Origin: Stenogyne calaminthoides
Lineage: Eukaryota > Streptophyta > Magnoliopsida > Lamiales > Lamiaceae
Direction: 5' to 3'
Assembly (NCBI GenBank): GCA_037126765.1
Contig: JBBCBC010000001.1
Span: 29,062,804 to 29,126,803, forward strand
DNA: 64,000 nt
Below, piece after piece: positions 1 through 11,654 of this stretch (positions are counted from its first letter, which is position 1; each line of letters opens with the position of its first letter). The notes under the pieces are model-generated. The model did not search any database. It worked only from the letters and a program-made list of their open reading frames with translations, and had not been told where the DNA came from. A program made the position numbers and the translations under genes.

Positions 1-480
1 ACGGAGGTTGTTCCCATATACCTCTTCCTTAAGCACACCATTCAAAAATGCATTTTCACATCCATTTGATGGTATGAATATCATGTGGAAGCTGACATAT
101 GCAAGAAATATTAAATTGGCTTCTAGTCTTACACTTGGTGTAAAAGGTTTCATCATAATCCAAGTCTTAACTCTTGGGAATAGCCTTGTCTTTTAACTAG
201 CTTACTTGTTTCTCACAATAATGTTGTTATTTTCATCTCTCTTGTTCTTGAACACCCACTTAGTTCCAATCACATTGTGCCTCTTTGGAGTGCATCCACT
301 AGCTCTCAAACTTCATTTCTTATGGTGATTCGGCTCTTCTTGCATAGCGATAATCGGCGGAAAAAGAATCTTGAAAACTTCTTCAATCTCGATGGAGTTC
401 TTTTTAGGATAGGAAGCAACGAGCACCAAAACTTTCTCCATGGAACCTTCTTGTTTTAACTCCTTTTCCGATAGATCACC
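1..480 (-). pseudogene. Copia reverse transcriptase N-terminal part, broken (copy 1)
   Basis: The minus strand matches the N-terminal RT region of the complete copy at about 49830-50300, including the stretch around the MDVK..F motif and the conserved segment before it. It is broken by several stops and small length changes. It would make first-strand cDNA from element RNA if intact. The catalytic YVDD segment lies beyond the window edge. The family assignment is firm because of nucleotide-level alignment to the other copy; function is lost. Confidence 0.75.
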
Positions 481-1860
481 CACAATCGACTTGTAGGATG
501 ACTATCTAACCATTTTCTCTGGATGTTCCCCCTTGATAGTATCCTCAACGCCGGGATGTTATGTTCGGATGAATTCATCAAATTCGAGAACAAATGAAAA
601 AGGAAGAGTGAATCATCTTATCCGGAAATTTCATTCGAAACATTGTCAAGGACATTTGTTACCCTTGGTTGATAGATTCGAGTTTGCCTCATTTGTGACC
701 ACATCTTCGCCGGCATTACATACGAAGTGCGAATCGGTATATGTTGGGATTAGTCGAACTCCGGTGTGTTGGCTTTCCTTTAGTGGAGAATTTCCATCTG
801 AGTCTCACCATCCTGGTATTTCCTTCTGAGCTTCTTTATCTGAGTCTGATTCACTCCATTCATAGAAAGTGATTGACTTCTTCTTTTGGAGTTCGGAGGA
901 TGTTTTATCATTCTTTTTTAATTTAAGTCTGGTGATTCTCTTATTCGATTCTCTGAGTTATGTTCTGTTTCTTACGAACACAAATAGATTCATCAAAAAC
1001 AAGATGAGGTATTTCTTCCGCAATAAGAGTCCTCTGATTTGTAAACTCTGAAGGCTTTCTTGACTTGAGAATATCTGAAATATCCCTTCATCATCTTTGA
1101 TATCAAAAGTTTTTAAGCGATCTTTATCATTATTGTGTATAAAAACACTTTGCAACCAAAAACACGAAATAAAAAACAAGAGGCTTCCTTTCATTCCTGA
1201 TTTCATAAGGAGTTTTCCTTGATTCTTGGTCGACATGGATCTATTTTGAGAGTAGCGTCTCGGTGTTGATAGCTTCAACCCAAAATCTCTTAGGAATATC
1301 GACTTAAACAATCATTGTTCTTGCGAACTTCTTCCGAGTCCTATTTAACTTTTTCAAACATCATTTTGTTGTGGGGTCCTTGTGGTGATGTTTCATGAGC
1401 TATTCCATTTCTTTGCCTGATAATCCGGATATAATATGGTTGATAAATTCGATGTCTTTATATCGATTTGATTTTGACCACACTCAGTTCTTTTTAGTAC
1501 TAAGTCTTTTCGATGAGTTCGAGGCGGTTTTATGCGAGTCTCTTTCTTCTTGAGTAAGAATATGACCCGTGTGTATCTAGAGTAGTCATCAACTAACACA
1601 AGTGTATATTTCTGCCATTAGTGCTCACAATGTCATTTGGACCAAAGAGATCCATATGTAACGGTTGTAGAATTCTATCGATGATACTTCTACTTTGCTT
1701 TTTGAATGATGCTCTGATTTGTTTTCCTTTAAACGGGCATCACATACATGATATTTACTGAACACTTCATTGGGTAACCCCTCACAAGTGCTAATCTTGC
1801 AAATTTGTTCGAGGTTTTGAAGTTTAAGTGATTAAATTTTTTATTCCACAACCAACCGGT
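481..1860 (-). pseudogene. Copia integrase, broken (copy 1)
   Basis: Fragments of the integrase core are seen at 1393-1599 (VDDYSRYTRVIFLLKKKET, around the second catalytic region) and at 958-1311 (SQNRSMSTKNQGK, then an HNNDKDRLKTFD stretch), which is the conserved C-terminal part of copia integrases. The same order occurs at 50377-51460 in copy 2. Multiple frameshifts are present. Several differences from copy 2 are CAG changed to CGA or CG, for example near 1232 and 1300, which is not a normal mutational pattern. Confidence 0.8.
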
Positions 1861-2090
1861 ATCGATAGAACTTTTTGCAACAGACATGTATCTTTTAGAG
1901 ATAATTTCGAATCAACAAGATACACATTTCCTTTTCTAATGCGATCAAGAATATTTGTTGTGTAGTATTGTCTTTCACATAACATAAGTTCTTTGAGAAC
2001 TCAACACTGAATCCTTTGTCACAGAATTGGCTGATAGAAAGCAAATTATGCTTTAAACCAGACACATATGAAACACCATGGATATGAACA

Positions 2091-2142
2091 GATTCAACTT
2101 CAAGAGTTCCATATCCTTGATTTGTCCTTTGGAGTTGTCTCC
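2091..2142. repeat. Left copy of 52-bp direct duplication flanking the inserted LTR
   Basis: Starts GATTCAACTTCAAGAGTTCC and ends in GGAGTTGTCTCC. The same protease sequence recurs at 3941-3993 with a few substitutions. It is ten times longer than the usual 5-bp retrotransposon target duplication. Confidence 0.85.
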
Positions 2143-3940
2143 CGACAGAACGGCGCCAAAAACTTTTCACATGTGATTTCTCACACTAACCTCTCAAGTA
2201 TAAGAGGGTCGTTGAAGTGCGGTTTAATATCAATCCACGGGACTAGGTGTCAAATATAGCCCCCAATTGCTGTGTCCGTACGAGGATTATAGTGTAACAT
2301 GTTTGGTAAAATAAAAGCAAACAATAATCAACAAGTGAAACAAAGATCAAACTAAAGACGAAACAAAAAAAGAAAAGCAATTAAATAGCAAACGAGTTTT
2401 GTTCACTAGCGAGAAAGATGTGCTTTCGGTGTTTTCCTTGTGAGACGATTGTCAAAAGATCAATTATAGTGTTTCCCTCTACTTACGTTTACTCCGTAAG
2501 AATGATCACTAAACATACACCATTCCCTGCTTGGTAAGCCTAGGGTATGATCTGAATTCTTAAGATCGAGAGGCAAATCTCCTTTGCTAAAATTGCGGAT
2601 ATGGTCCTCTAATTAGCTAAATACTCTGTCACCATGTGTTTCCCACTTGTAGACTAAGGTTGATGCTCTATGTGCTCTTCACTACCCAATCAAGGTTTTA
2701 ACTCAAGAAGATAATGTAGATTAGGGGGTTCAAAGTATCTACCCAACTCTCTTTTTGTAATAGGACTTAATCGACTCAATTGGGTTGAATTAAACCAATA
2801 CCTATATGCTAAACTCGTCTACCCAACTCTCATTGCAATAAACTAGCAAAAAACACAAAAATTTAATAGCAAAACCACCAAAATAGAACAAGTAAAATCC
2901 ACTAATCTAAGGATAACCATCAATAGAGATAAACAACCATAATCAAAGCAATTAACCAATCATCGTCACAATTTCAAACACCCAAACACTAAGAACCTTA
3001 GCCCATGGTGCACAAGGCAAAACCCGTGGCTAAACAACAAAAATCAAAAGAACCCATATCCTGATAAGCGATAAATAAACAAAAGAAAGAAAAGACACAC
3101 CTTCTATAGAAGTTCAAACACCAAACCATACAAAATTCATCAATACTCCTTGATTTCTTACTCAAAAGCTGAAAATGAAACTATATCTATGCTATTCTAT
3201 GAGGATCTATGTTATCTATGGAAGCAAAATTGAAAAATAGGAAAAAGTATTAGTTCGCGACTCTAGCAAGTATCAACAACAATCTTCCCCTTCCACTCCC
3301 TATTCTTTTTTCTCGTTGAATGAAAAAATGAACTTGGAGGCTTTTATATGGTTTTTAGTCAAGTATCCGCGTGTCCCTAGGTCGATTTGAGGAACTTCGG
3401 GATTTCTTCGTGCTCGACTCGGCGAAGTGCTTTCGACCATAAGGGAGGTCGTGCAGGTGAAATTGTGTCAAGTTTTTTTCACTTTTTTGGCTGCTTTCGG
3501 CTCGGCGGTTGTGCTCGACAAAATTTGGTCGAGCGGCTCAAGAGTTAGCCAAAATCATTTGTATAAAATGGCGTGCTCGACCAAAAATGCCTATGGGTTG
3601 CTCGACTCGGCGAAGTCGAAACAAGCTACTTGTCGTTAAATCTTGACCGGTCGTCGTGTTCTTCATAACTTGAGCTCCCGAACTCCGATTGACTTGGTTC
3701 TTTTTGCGTTACTAACCTTACTTCAAGATATTTCACATGGTTCTATATTTTACTTAACTCCAAATAATATTGAGCTCTTGTTTTGCTTCCAAAATCCATA
3801 ATTCTCCTACAAAGATAACAAAACAAAAACCTTTCTCATTTCAAGTGCAATTAGTCCAAATTGAGCAATAAAAACATGAAATTGGGTCAAGAGTGAGCAA
3901 GAAAAGCACATAAATCTCAAGCAAAATCACCACTAATCAA
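2143..3940 (-). mobile_element. Tat/Athila-like Ty3/gypsy LTR with primer-site remnant
   Basis: Minus-strand reading begins TGATTAGTGGTGATTTTGC at 3939 and ends with TTTTTGGCGCCGTT near 2147-2160. TGGCGCCGTT is the start of a primer site complementary to the 3' end of plant tRNA-Asp, typical of Athila/Tat Ty3/gypsy elements; the remainder of the site is degenerate. The body has no coding sequence; it has A-rich and CTCGACTCGGCG-type stretches (3410-3620) like those in long LTRs of that group. Length of about 1.8 kb suits such an LTR. No partner LTR or internal region is present. Exact LTR ends are inferred. Confidence 0.6.
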
Positions 3941-3993
3941 GATTCAACTTCAAGAGTTCCATATCATTCAGTTTGTCCTTTAGAGTTGTCTCC
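3941..3993. repeat. Right copy of 52-bp direct duplication flanking the inserted LTR
   Basis: Same sequence as 2091-2142 with substitutions, continuous here with the N-terminal protease half. It reads GATTCAACTTCAAGAGTTCC at its left end. Confidence 0.85.
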
Positions 3994-4245
3994 AAATGTA
4001 ATCTGAGGGCCTTTTTGCTCAACATAGTCAGTGAGTAATTGCTTATATCCTGTCATATGTCTTGAACATCCACTGTCCAGATACCATGCAGCAGGTTCCA
4101 ATTCATTTCCACTCATCAGGGCTATGTTGTCTTTATTCAGCTTAGTGCCATTTTTCTTCACCTGAAAAACAGATCAGGTCTTAGGTATCCATTTGGTGTA
4201 GGGTCCTACCAGGTTAGTTGTACCTTTTGGAACCGTCTCATCTGA

Positions 4246-6505
4246 TAACTCTAATTAATTTAGAGTGGCTGATTTGTCTCCCATAAACATCTACATACAC
4301 ATTCACCACCCTAGGTGCCTTGGCAGTACCCTGTGTATGAGTGCCAGCCTTAGCATGAACATGAGCCTAAGAATTCTTCTTGGGTTCAGACTTTTTTGTT
4401 CAAATGCCTTGTCTTTGGTGCAGCTGGTCTCTGTCTCTGCTGACTTGGGTTTAGGAAACCTTTACCCTTAGGTAAGTGGGGTTTAGGTTGCTGTACTGAA
4501 ATTGTGGTCTTTCAGTAATCTGAGGACTTGGTCTTTTCAGTTGAGAATATCTCTGCTGAGTGTTTCTCTTTTGAAAATTCTTCTGATGGTTCATTGCAGA
4601 TTTCTTCAGGTAGGTATTCTTAGTCTGAGGCTTTGAAATACTTGCTTGAAAATTTCTCTTGAGTGTTAGGGTTTTCTAGCCTTTTCACGAGGTTTGGGCT
4701 TTCTTCCTGAACCTTGATTTTCTCTCTGGCTCATAGGTCTTTTACCCTTGTCTAAAACTACGGGTTGTTCTTGATGAAAGATTAGTACATGCCCTTGGTT
4801 TAACAAAACCCAGTCTTAGTTCTACTAGAAAATTTGCATTAAGAAGACCTTGTGAGGTTCCCACGGATTATATCCTAATCCATCCTTTATAGTTCTTGTC
4901 TTTGATAGCTCTGAATTTCATCTATTACTTTAGATCTCGAATTCAATAGAGCTAACTTTCTCTACTTGTACTATCCTCGCTTTTCTTTAGAGTTTCATGC
5001 TTCTCAAAGAGGTCATTGAACTTCGATTACGATAAAAATTGAATCTCCTCGATTGGATTTCTCTAATTTTCCATTCGGGATCTCTATCACTTTCTCTTTT
5101 TTTTACGAGAGTTGTACTTTCAAAACATCCAGTTCATCGATAGTTCCCATCAATTGAGAAGTGGTCTTAGCATTTTTAGAGTCTTTCCACTTGATTTCTC
5201 GTGATCGATTCCTTGTTACGCTCTTGAGTTTTCTATAAGCGATTCTTGTAACCTGAGAATAGTCCTTCATAAGATTCTCAAAAGAATCCATCGAGTCAAA
5301 ATTCTTGGTTATAGATGAACTTGATAACTTCGGTGCTTGTGTAGGAGCAACAACGAGATGGAAGAATTTACCTCCTCCATAGCAACAAAGCGGAACATCA
5401 TCAACATCCTATATCGAGAATATCTCATCGAAGAAGCTGGATCCTTCTTCGTTGTTCTTCTTCTTCTCGCAATCATAGCCTTCTTCTAGAGATCTTTATG
5501 TCTCTCCTTTCTTTCTTTAGCTTTTCATTTCGGGACGGTCATATTGGAAGTGACCTTTCTTCCGGCGGTTGTAACATCTGTTGGTATCATCATCCCGATC
5601 ACTTTTCTCCTTGGTTTTGGATTCCTTCTTCGGATGAGGAACCTTGACTTTGTGGTCCTTCATTTTCTCGATGGATCATCCCTCGACCTCTGAGTTATTC
5701 TGTTCTTGTACTGTGGTTCTGTAATATTTCTTATATTTTCCATATCTCGCTATTGAGTCTTTCAAACCTCATTGCCATCGATCTTAGCTTATCCTCTTAA
5801 TCATCGATTTTTTGGCAAGTGAGTTCTCGGACTCTCTAGATTCTGAGGATTTCTCTTTGGCCTTAAAAACCACATTCTTGCTAGATGAAGAATCATCTTT
5901 GCTATCAAATTTCTTAGTTTTCTTGTCAATCACAAACTCATAAGCTTTTGATTCGGAGAAAACTTGTTGGTATGGCATGGAATCAATATTTTTGGTGTTT
6001 TTTCAATCACCACAGGATGTATATCCCATTTCTTAGACAATCCTCTAAATTTTTCAATTGTCACTTCTCTCTCTGTGGGTATCTTTTCCCAAGAGCATTG
6101 AGATCATTCATAATGCAAGTGAATCGACTTCGGTTTGTCGATGGATTCACCATCTTCCATGACATATGATAGCAAGTGTGTCCCATATTTCTTTTCTTTT
6201 TTCACGGTGAAAATCATCCCCATAACACCATCATCAATAGTGCTATATAGAGTATCTTTAGCAATGTAGTCCAAATTGACTAACTTTCTTTCATCGGGGA
6301 GTAAGTTGATCATCGAGTTTTGGGAATTCATCTCTGGGATCATTCCTCTCGATGTCGATGATGCAGGATTCTAGCGGTATATTTGAATGGTCCTTCGAAA
6401 CCACTCTCCACATCCTTTCATGTTTGGACTCTGATGAGCTGCATTCTCGGTCTCCATAGGTCATAGCTCTCATCGAGAGAACATAGGAAGTTTCTTAGAA
6501 GCCAT
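4246..6505 (-). pseudogene. Sirevirus-like Gag, broken (copy 1)
   Basis: The minus-strand start codon is at 6503-6505, giving MASKKLPMFS, which fixes the true Gag start for this family. Fragments match the copy 2 Gag: 6104-6343 (DERKLVNLDYIAKDTLYSTI), 5784-5978 (QQVFSESKAYEFVIDKKTKK), and the coiled-coil part at 5103-5291 (MDSFENLMKDYSQVTR, then ELDVLKVQLS). The frame breaks in many places, with a stop soon after the start. Gag would form the particle and bind RNA. Confidence 0.8.
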
Positions 6506-6620
6506 GATGAATGAGCCTTGTAAGATATCGGCAATAAGATCTGTTCGATTATAGCACCAAAGTCTTTTCGGACAAATAAGACTATGGCTACCAAAGCAAG
6601 TGGTCAAAAATGAATCCTTT

Positions 6621-6632
6621 CTCGATACCACT
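6621..6632 (-). other. Primer binding site, initiator tRNA-Met type (copy 1)
   Basis: The plus strand reads CTCGATACCACT next to the LTR. Copy 2 has GCTCTGATACCACT here, whose complement TGGTATCAGAGC pairs with initiator tRNA-Met. The change CTCTGATA to CTCGATA is one of the recurrent CTG losses. Confidence 0.75.
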
Positions 6633-8395
6633 TGTTGGTCTGGTGTGCCGAGTCTTACTGCGTGTATGGGGAGGATACTGCGTGTTAGTGATTTTAAAAC
6701 TTTTCTTCCTTTGAGATCGGATGGGTCGGGATGTCACGAGAATTTTTGCCTGAGAAGTACAAATCGCTGGTCAAAGTCTCTTGAGACGGTTATCTGGCTG
6801 ACTTTCAAAAAAGCTTCAGATTAGCCCAATGATCCTGAGTTTTATCGGAGATTACGATAACCTTGGATCGAGATAATTATCTTCTTGAATGCTCGATGAG
6901 AGTTAGTTCGATTTGGTAACTATCTTTCTGCTAATCAAGAGTGCGGAATGGTTGGCCTAAGTTTATACTGCGTTTTAGCTTCTTTGAAAATCTCTTCCTT
7001 AATAAAATAGTGGTTAAAGGCTTTGTGATCAATTTGATGCAAGTTCGATTGGATTGTTTCAAGCCCAATATCGGTGAAAATATGCTTTTCAAAGAAAATC
7101 ATGCAACAGATAAAAAGCGATCTGAAAAGCAAATAACCAAAGCAATTATAGTGGTTCGAGACTCAAGCTCCTCACGTCCACTCTCTCGATCTTGAGATAA
7201 ATTCCTTAACACACTTCTCCTAAAGCTTTCGGTGACTCACTTCTGCCCGACTACCTTTTCTACCTTGAGTTTTACGGGCGACTCACTTTGCGACACTAAC
7301 TCAACCTGCCTTGTTTTAGGACTACCACAAGTAGCTTACTAACTTCTCATCTAGAGCTTTACAGGCTGAACTCAAGCTGCGACTTACTCCTTTTTACAAC
7401 TCTAACTCACCAACAATTTACACACACTCAAACTACCTTATCAAAGGGTTTGGGTTTGGGTTGAGTTTCAACTAGGGTGAGATATCATTTACAATAAGAA
7501 CAAATACAAAATTTAGGTTATCTCTCTAAGCTTAGGATAAATCTATCAAATCTAGGATTAGTGAATGAGCTCTCTCAATGTGAAACACTTGGGAAATTCT
7601 AGGGTTTTCGAGTTCTTTGAAATTTCTGTAACCTCTCAATGGTGAAGGTCATTTGGTATTTATAGGCAACTTCTTCAAGGTCACTCTTTGAAAAAAAAAA
7701 ACTATCTGTTGGAAGAGATAGCTTCAAGAGTTTCCTCTTACGGTTATTGATGAAATCCTATTTTTTTTAGGGTTTGAACACTCCCTTGCATGTTTTTAGG
7801 AAATATGTCTGACCATGTAGCCAATCACCAATTTTTTGCGATGCAGTAACATAGTACTCTTGACCAAAATTCATGTCTGTCGCTTTCGATTAACGATGAA
7901 AAAGCTGATGTTGTCTTCTTCTTCGATTGGTTCTTGTCTTGATGAATGTAGACAAACAAAAGCGGCTCTTTTAATCTCTCCTCAATGAGACAACCTTAAA
8001 CAACACTTAGACTTAGTTCCTTTTATGCGCACTTTGAATGTTTTGGGCAATATATATTCTTTTGAAAATGTGTGTTTTCCTCAGTTTTGTATGTATTCAG
8101 ATAGATATTTCATCAGTGTCTCTGAACATTCGTGTCTTCTGAGTCTTGATAACTTCTTGAGTCTTGATAACCGAGTCTTGATATCTTACGAGTCTTGATT
8201 CTTGAGTTTTTTAACCGAGTCTTGATTCTTGAGTCTTGATAACCGATCAATATCTGCTGACTATACATTGTCCAGATATCTTCCTTAACTATTCTATACT
8301 GAAACCTGACTCAGACTATTAAGATTATTCTGAACATGTCATACTCAGGGGTTTTGGGATCTAATCAAAATCATATTTAAATTCATCTCCCAACA
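6633..8395 (-). repeat. 5' LTR of Sirevirus copy 1
   Basis: Bounded by TGTTGG at 6633 and CCAACA ending at 8395, about 1.76 kb, aligned over its length with the LTRs at 42295-44061 and 54660-56949. A TATA element (TATAAATA on the minus strand) lies at 7657-7664. A short TCTTGAG-rich tract occurs at about 8110-8260, much shorter than in the other copies. Confidence 0.85.
7657..7664 (-). promoter_or_regulatory. TATA box in LTR, copy 1
   Basis: TATAAATA on the minus strand, at the same LTR position as in both LTRs of copy 2 (42952-42959 and 55773-55780). Confidence 0.6.
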
Positions 8396-9110
8396 GGAAC
8401 AATATTACCCTTCTCAATTATATGACCTAAAATTTAACCTTGGTTTGAAACAAAACCATTTTAGGTTTTGAAATAACTAAGTCATTCTTAATGACTATAT
8501 ATATTCTTAAAAATATCAAGATGTTTAAAATGTATTTCTAAGTCTTTAGAAAATACAATAATATCATCAATATAAAAAATGATAAAATCACTATAAGGAT
8601 AAAATATGTCATTCATAATCTGTTGGAATCCTGAAGGAGCATTTTTCAAGCCAAAAGGCATGACAGTCCATTCGTAATGACCGAGATGAATATTGAAAGC
8701 AGTTTTACACCTGTTAGACTGATCAATCTGAATTTGCCAGAAACCTGATTTTAAATCAAATTTTGAAAATACTAGAGCATTGACTAATCTGTCAAGAAGA
8801 TCATTCTTATTAGGAATAGGGTGTCTAATCCATTTTAGGACTTTGTTAAGAGCTTTATAATTAATAACCAGTATAGGAACTCCTTGCTCCTGTTCAGAAT
8901 GTTTATTAACATAAAAGGCAGTACAAGACCAGGGGGTCTTGGAAGGAGTAATTAGTTTCTTCTGTAATAGGGAAAATATTTCCTTCTTATATAATTCTAA
9001 GTACTCAGAGTTCATCTGACAAGGTCTAGACTTAGTCGGGATCTTATTGTCTTTAAAATCTTCCTCATAAGGAAGAGAAACAATATGTTTCTTTCTATCC
9101 CAAAAGAACT
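8396..9110 (-). pseudogene. Pararetroviral reverse transcriptase, truncated
   Basis: The longest open stretch is 8488-9015, and the frame is open back to about 9110. RT landmarks in order: VINYKALNKVLKWIRHPIPN, a FDLKSGFWQIQ stretch, VMPFGLKNAPSGFQ, and YIDDIIVFS with both catalytic aspartates. Below 8488 stops appear (four by eye) before the conserved LGHIIEKGNIV segment, where the LTR of copy 1 cuts in. The enzyme would copy pregenomic RNA to DNA. It is dead because of the stops and the loss of everything downstream. Confidence 0.85.
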
Positions 9111-9779
9111 TTATGGATAGATTTAGTTATAAACCTAAAAATAATGGGCTTGCCCTTAAAAGTACATGTAATACCTCTTTCATTAATAAAAGTAAGAGGA
9201 TAAATCTTATAAAGAAAAGATGCACCAATTATCATTTGGTTTGTAATATGTTACTTGCCAATAAGAAAGTCATTAGCAATACAACAACCATCAACACAAA
9301 CATAAGCATTTTTTTAAGCTTATAATTAATCTTTAGAGATCATCCTCCTACATGAGAAAGAGAATGTGTAGTTTTTCAAAGAACTTAGTGGGATTTCTTC
9401 CCATCCGGATGACATTTAAGTCAGCACCACTATCTATCATAGCAATATAATATTCTTTATAAGAATTATTTATAAGAGAAATCTTAGTATACCACTTTTG
9501 AGATATAATAATATTAATAGTTGATAAATGATTTTTATCAATATTAGTATTGTCATTTGAACCAATAAATTTTGACAAAGCTATTGATCTTGTACAAGTA
9601 TCTTCAATTTTTGCTTTACCTTTCTCAATAAGAGAAAGACGAATAGAAAAATCAGAATTTTGTTTCTTAAGGATTTTAATATTATCTTTAAGCTTATTAA
9701 TCTCATGAATTAAATCATTAATGGTAATAGGATTATTTTTAATATTCCTAATTCTAAGAAGATTATTTAATTCTCCCAT
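9111..9779 (-). pseudogene. Pararetroviral protease and linker region
   Basis: The open stretch at 9348-9779 contains a helical Asn/Lys-rich segment and then AMIDSGADLNVIR, the catalytic D-S-G triad of a viral aspartic protease, followed by NPTKFFEK. The frame can be followed with a stop near 9255 into the RT region. The protease would release the coat protein and RT from the polyprotein. Identification of the motif is firm; virus genus is inference. Confidence 0.75.
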
Positions 9780-10063
9780 ATTGTAATAATTATTATTATC
9801 AACCTTATTAGTAAGGCTAGTTTTAGTATTACTAGATGAAGAATCATGTAATTGATCAATAATTTTATCTCTTAAACTGGAATCTTTAATCTATTTAAGA
9901 GGTATAGAGGATTCAGTGGTTTTAATAATTTGTTTAAAACCTAGTTTTTCAAAAGCTCCTAATTTATAAACCGTTTTAGGTTCAATTTTAGGTATAGTCC
10001 CTGCAAGATGACAAAGTTTAGATGCAAAACTAAATGAAAAAAATAAAAATTGTAGTGAAAGAT
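9780..10063 (-). pseudogene. Pararetroviral polyprotein, region between movement and protease domains
   Basis: The minus strand is mostly open, ending in a stretch rich in Asn and Lys, with GTIPKIEPKTVYKLGAFEKL visible near 9930-10000 and one stop near 9895. There is no domain I can name; its place in the polyprotein suggests a coat or linker segment. Confidence 0.5.
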
Positions 10064-10270
10064 TCATGAATATATATATATATATATTGATTTCTTAGAA
10101 TCAATACTGTCTTGACAGAGTTTATGAAGTAGTAGTCTAGTAAATAACGAATTAAATAGCAAATGATAGCACACAAGAACGCCATTAGGAGAAAGAGCTA
10201 ATAAACCAATTTTTGGCTCGTCAGACACAAAGCTTATTGCATACATCCCAAGAGATTTAAATGGTTTCAA
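10064..10270 (-). pseudogene. Possible viral movement-protein region
   Basis: A 68-codon open stretch with LGMYAISFVSDEPKIGLLAL and NGVLVCYHLLFNSLFTRLLL. It lies upstream of the protease-RT segment on the same strand, where caulimovirids encode the movement protein. A TA microsatellite has grown at its downstream end. I cannot confirm the family from sequence alone, so the call rests on position and moderate resemblance. Confidence 0.35.
10071..10088. repeat. (TA)n microsatellite
   Basis: A run of TA dinucleotides inside the pararetroviral fragment. Confidence 0.9.
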
Positions 10271-11654
10271 CTAGAACTTTTTTTTTTAATGAAAAGCGGA
10301 GATGCATATGGAAAGAACTATCGTTATCTGGTTTGTTGGATACACAAGAAAATTCAATGTGTAATGCAATAACATTAGAAACCCTAATCAGAATCACTCT
10401 GAATCCTTATTCTGCAATCTGAAATCAAGATTCTTAAACCTTATTCTGCACAAATCAAGATACTTGAAAAACATATTTAAGTTACATTTCATCATAATAT
10501 TAAACTGACCTTGAAGAACTTTTCAGTAGAATGGTGATCATGAAGCAAATGGATTTGATCTCCCTATTTCCCCAAAAGACAATCCACTTCCAAATTCCTA
10601 ACCTCAAATTACGAAGATCTCCTCTAGTCATCCTTTCACTTTTTCAGAGACAGATTGAATGAACCCCCAACTTTTCACATGTTTTGAAGTTTCACAAAAT
10701 AGTCCCAACGCGAGAGCAATGAATCAGGATTGAAATCCATGAAACAAAAATACTATAATTCATAAACAACGACAAATGTATACATGAATCCATGGAAACT
10801 ATATATAATTCAGATTGTAAATATTGCAAAATTAGAACAAAGCAAATGGAGCAAAACTTTCTCCTTTTTAATTATCTCAAGTTATTGTTACCGGACTGTC
10901 GCTTTATGCAGGTACCTTTTGCTCTTTCATAAATTTGAGCAAGGATCTCAGAAGCTCGTATCAAGGAATCAGCACTACAAAATCCACCAAACAAGAGACA
11001 AAAAAAGATTTCAAGAATAATGTATCAAATTATGGACTTGCAACCATAAGATTTTCAGAATTTTTCACCACAAATTGAGCCAGGTAAACAGAACGACAAA
11101 ATATTTTGGTGAACATTTTAACAACACAAACTGTAATTCCATCATAAATCAAATAAGCAATTGCGCAATGTGCGGAAAATAATAAGCAACGTGCAAGGTT
11201 TTCTAAAAGAGAAATGCACCCCCACCGTAAACAAAACCAAATAAAATTTAACATTGAAGGCATACATGCGGGTAACAGGAATGGACAGGCAAGGTTCTTA
11301 CAACCACAAAGCAAAAACCAACTAAACATCTAAATCTGCACCACTGCAATTGGTCACAAAATTTCAAAATAAAATAAATGAGATCTTAGTGCACTTGGAA
11401 ATCACAATGATGTATGCTTCATATACTCTTATCTAATCAAGTATCTCTATATTGATTAGTCCCAAATAATCCAAATCAATAATCTCATCCTCAAATCATA
11501 ATAATCTCATTACATGTTCTCGATATCAATCAGTTGTAGAGTGTCAAGCAAACTAAACAATAAAGTGCATACATATGGTACTGAAATTGGAAAATCAAAT
11601 GAAGACACCTAAAAATTAAAGAGGACAAAAATGGTGGAAGCACAAACTAAATCT

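Larger units (their letters stand above)
1861..4245 (-). pseudogene. Copia aspartic protease and pre-integrase region, split by an LTR insertion (copy 1)
   Basis: The N-terminal half lies at 3964-4245 and keeps the catalytic motif WYLDSGCSRHMTG and ITFGDNSKGQTE. The C-terminal half lies at 1895-2142 with YGTLEVESVHIHGVSYVSGL and LLSISQFCDKGF. The halves are separated by about 1.8 kb of foreign LTR sequence, and about 52 bp of protease sequence is present on both sides. An in-frame TGA just upstream (about 4166-4168) is shared with copy 2. The enzyme would process Gag-Pol in the virus-like particle. It cannot be made from this locus. Confidence 0.85.
1..8395 (-). mobile_element. Partial Sirevirus-like Ty1/copia element, copy 1
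   Basis: Read on the minus strand this is 5' LTR (6633-8395), primer site, gag, protease, integrase and the start of reverse transcriptase, cut by the window edge. It is collinear with the complete copy at 42295-56949: base 1 corresponds to about 49830 there, and the gag start at 6505 corresponds to 54534. Many stops and frameshifts make it non-coding now. A Tat/Athila-like LTR interrupts the protease. The right LTR end abuts pararetroviral sequence at 8396, so the element inserted into that older viral copy. The 3' half and 3' LTR lie outside the window, so a target duplication cannot be tested. Confidence 0.9.
8396..10270 (-). mobile_element. Endogenous caulimovirid (plant pararetrovirus) fragment
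   Basis: Minus-strand polyprotein remains, in order from 10270 downward: a possible movement-protein region, an Asn/Lys-rich linker, an aspartic protease with DSGAD (about 9420), and a reverse transcriptase with YIDDIIVFS (about 8560). This order and the protease and RT motifs fit Caulimoviridae, possibly the Florendovirus/Petuvirus group. Local base composition is strongly A+T-rich. The sequence ends abruptly at 8395 where Sirevirus copy 1 inserted; RNase H would lie beyond that insertion. It is an old, inactive integrated copy. Confidence 0.8.

Noticed and set aside
9113..9325. Plus-strand open stretch of 70 codons in the viral fragment
   Set aside because: It is antisense to the region joining protease and RT, which is readable on the minus strand.
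11030..11329. 99-codon minus-strand open stretch with many Cys and hydrophobic residues
   Set aside because: No domain, no signal of codon bias, and no supporting neighbours; likely chance.
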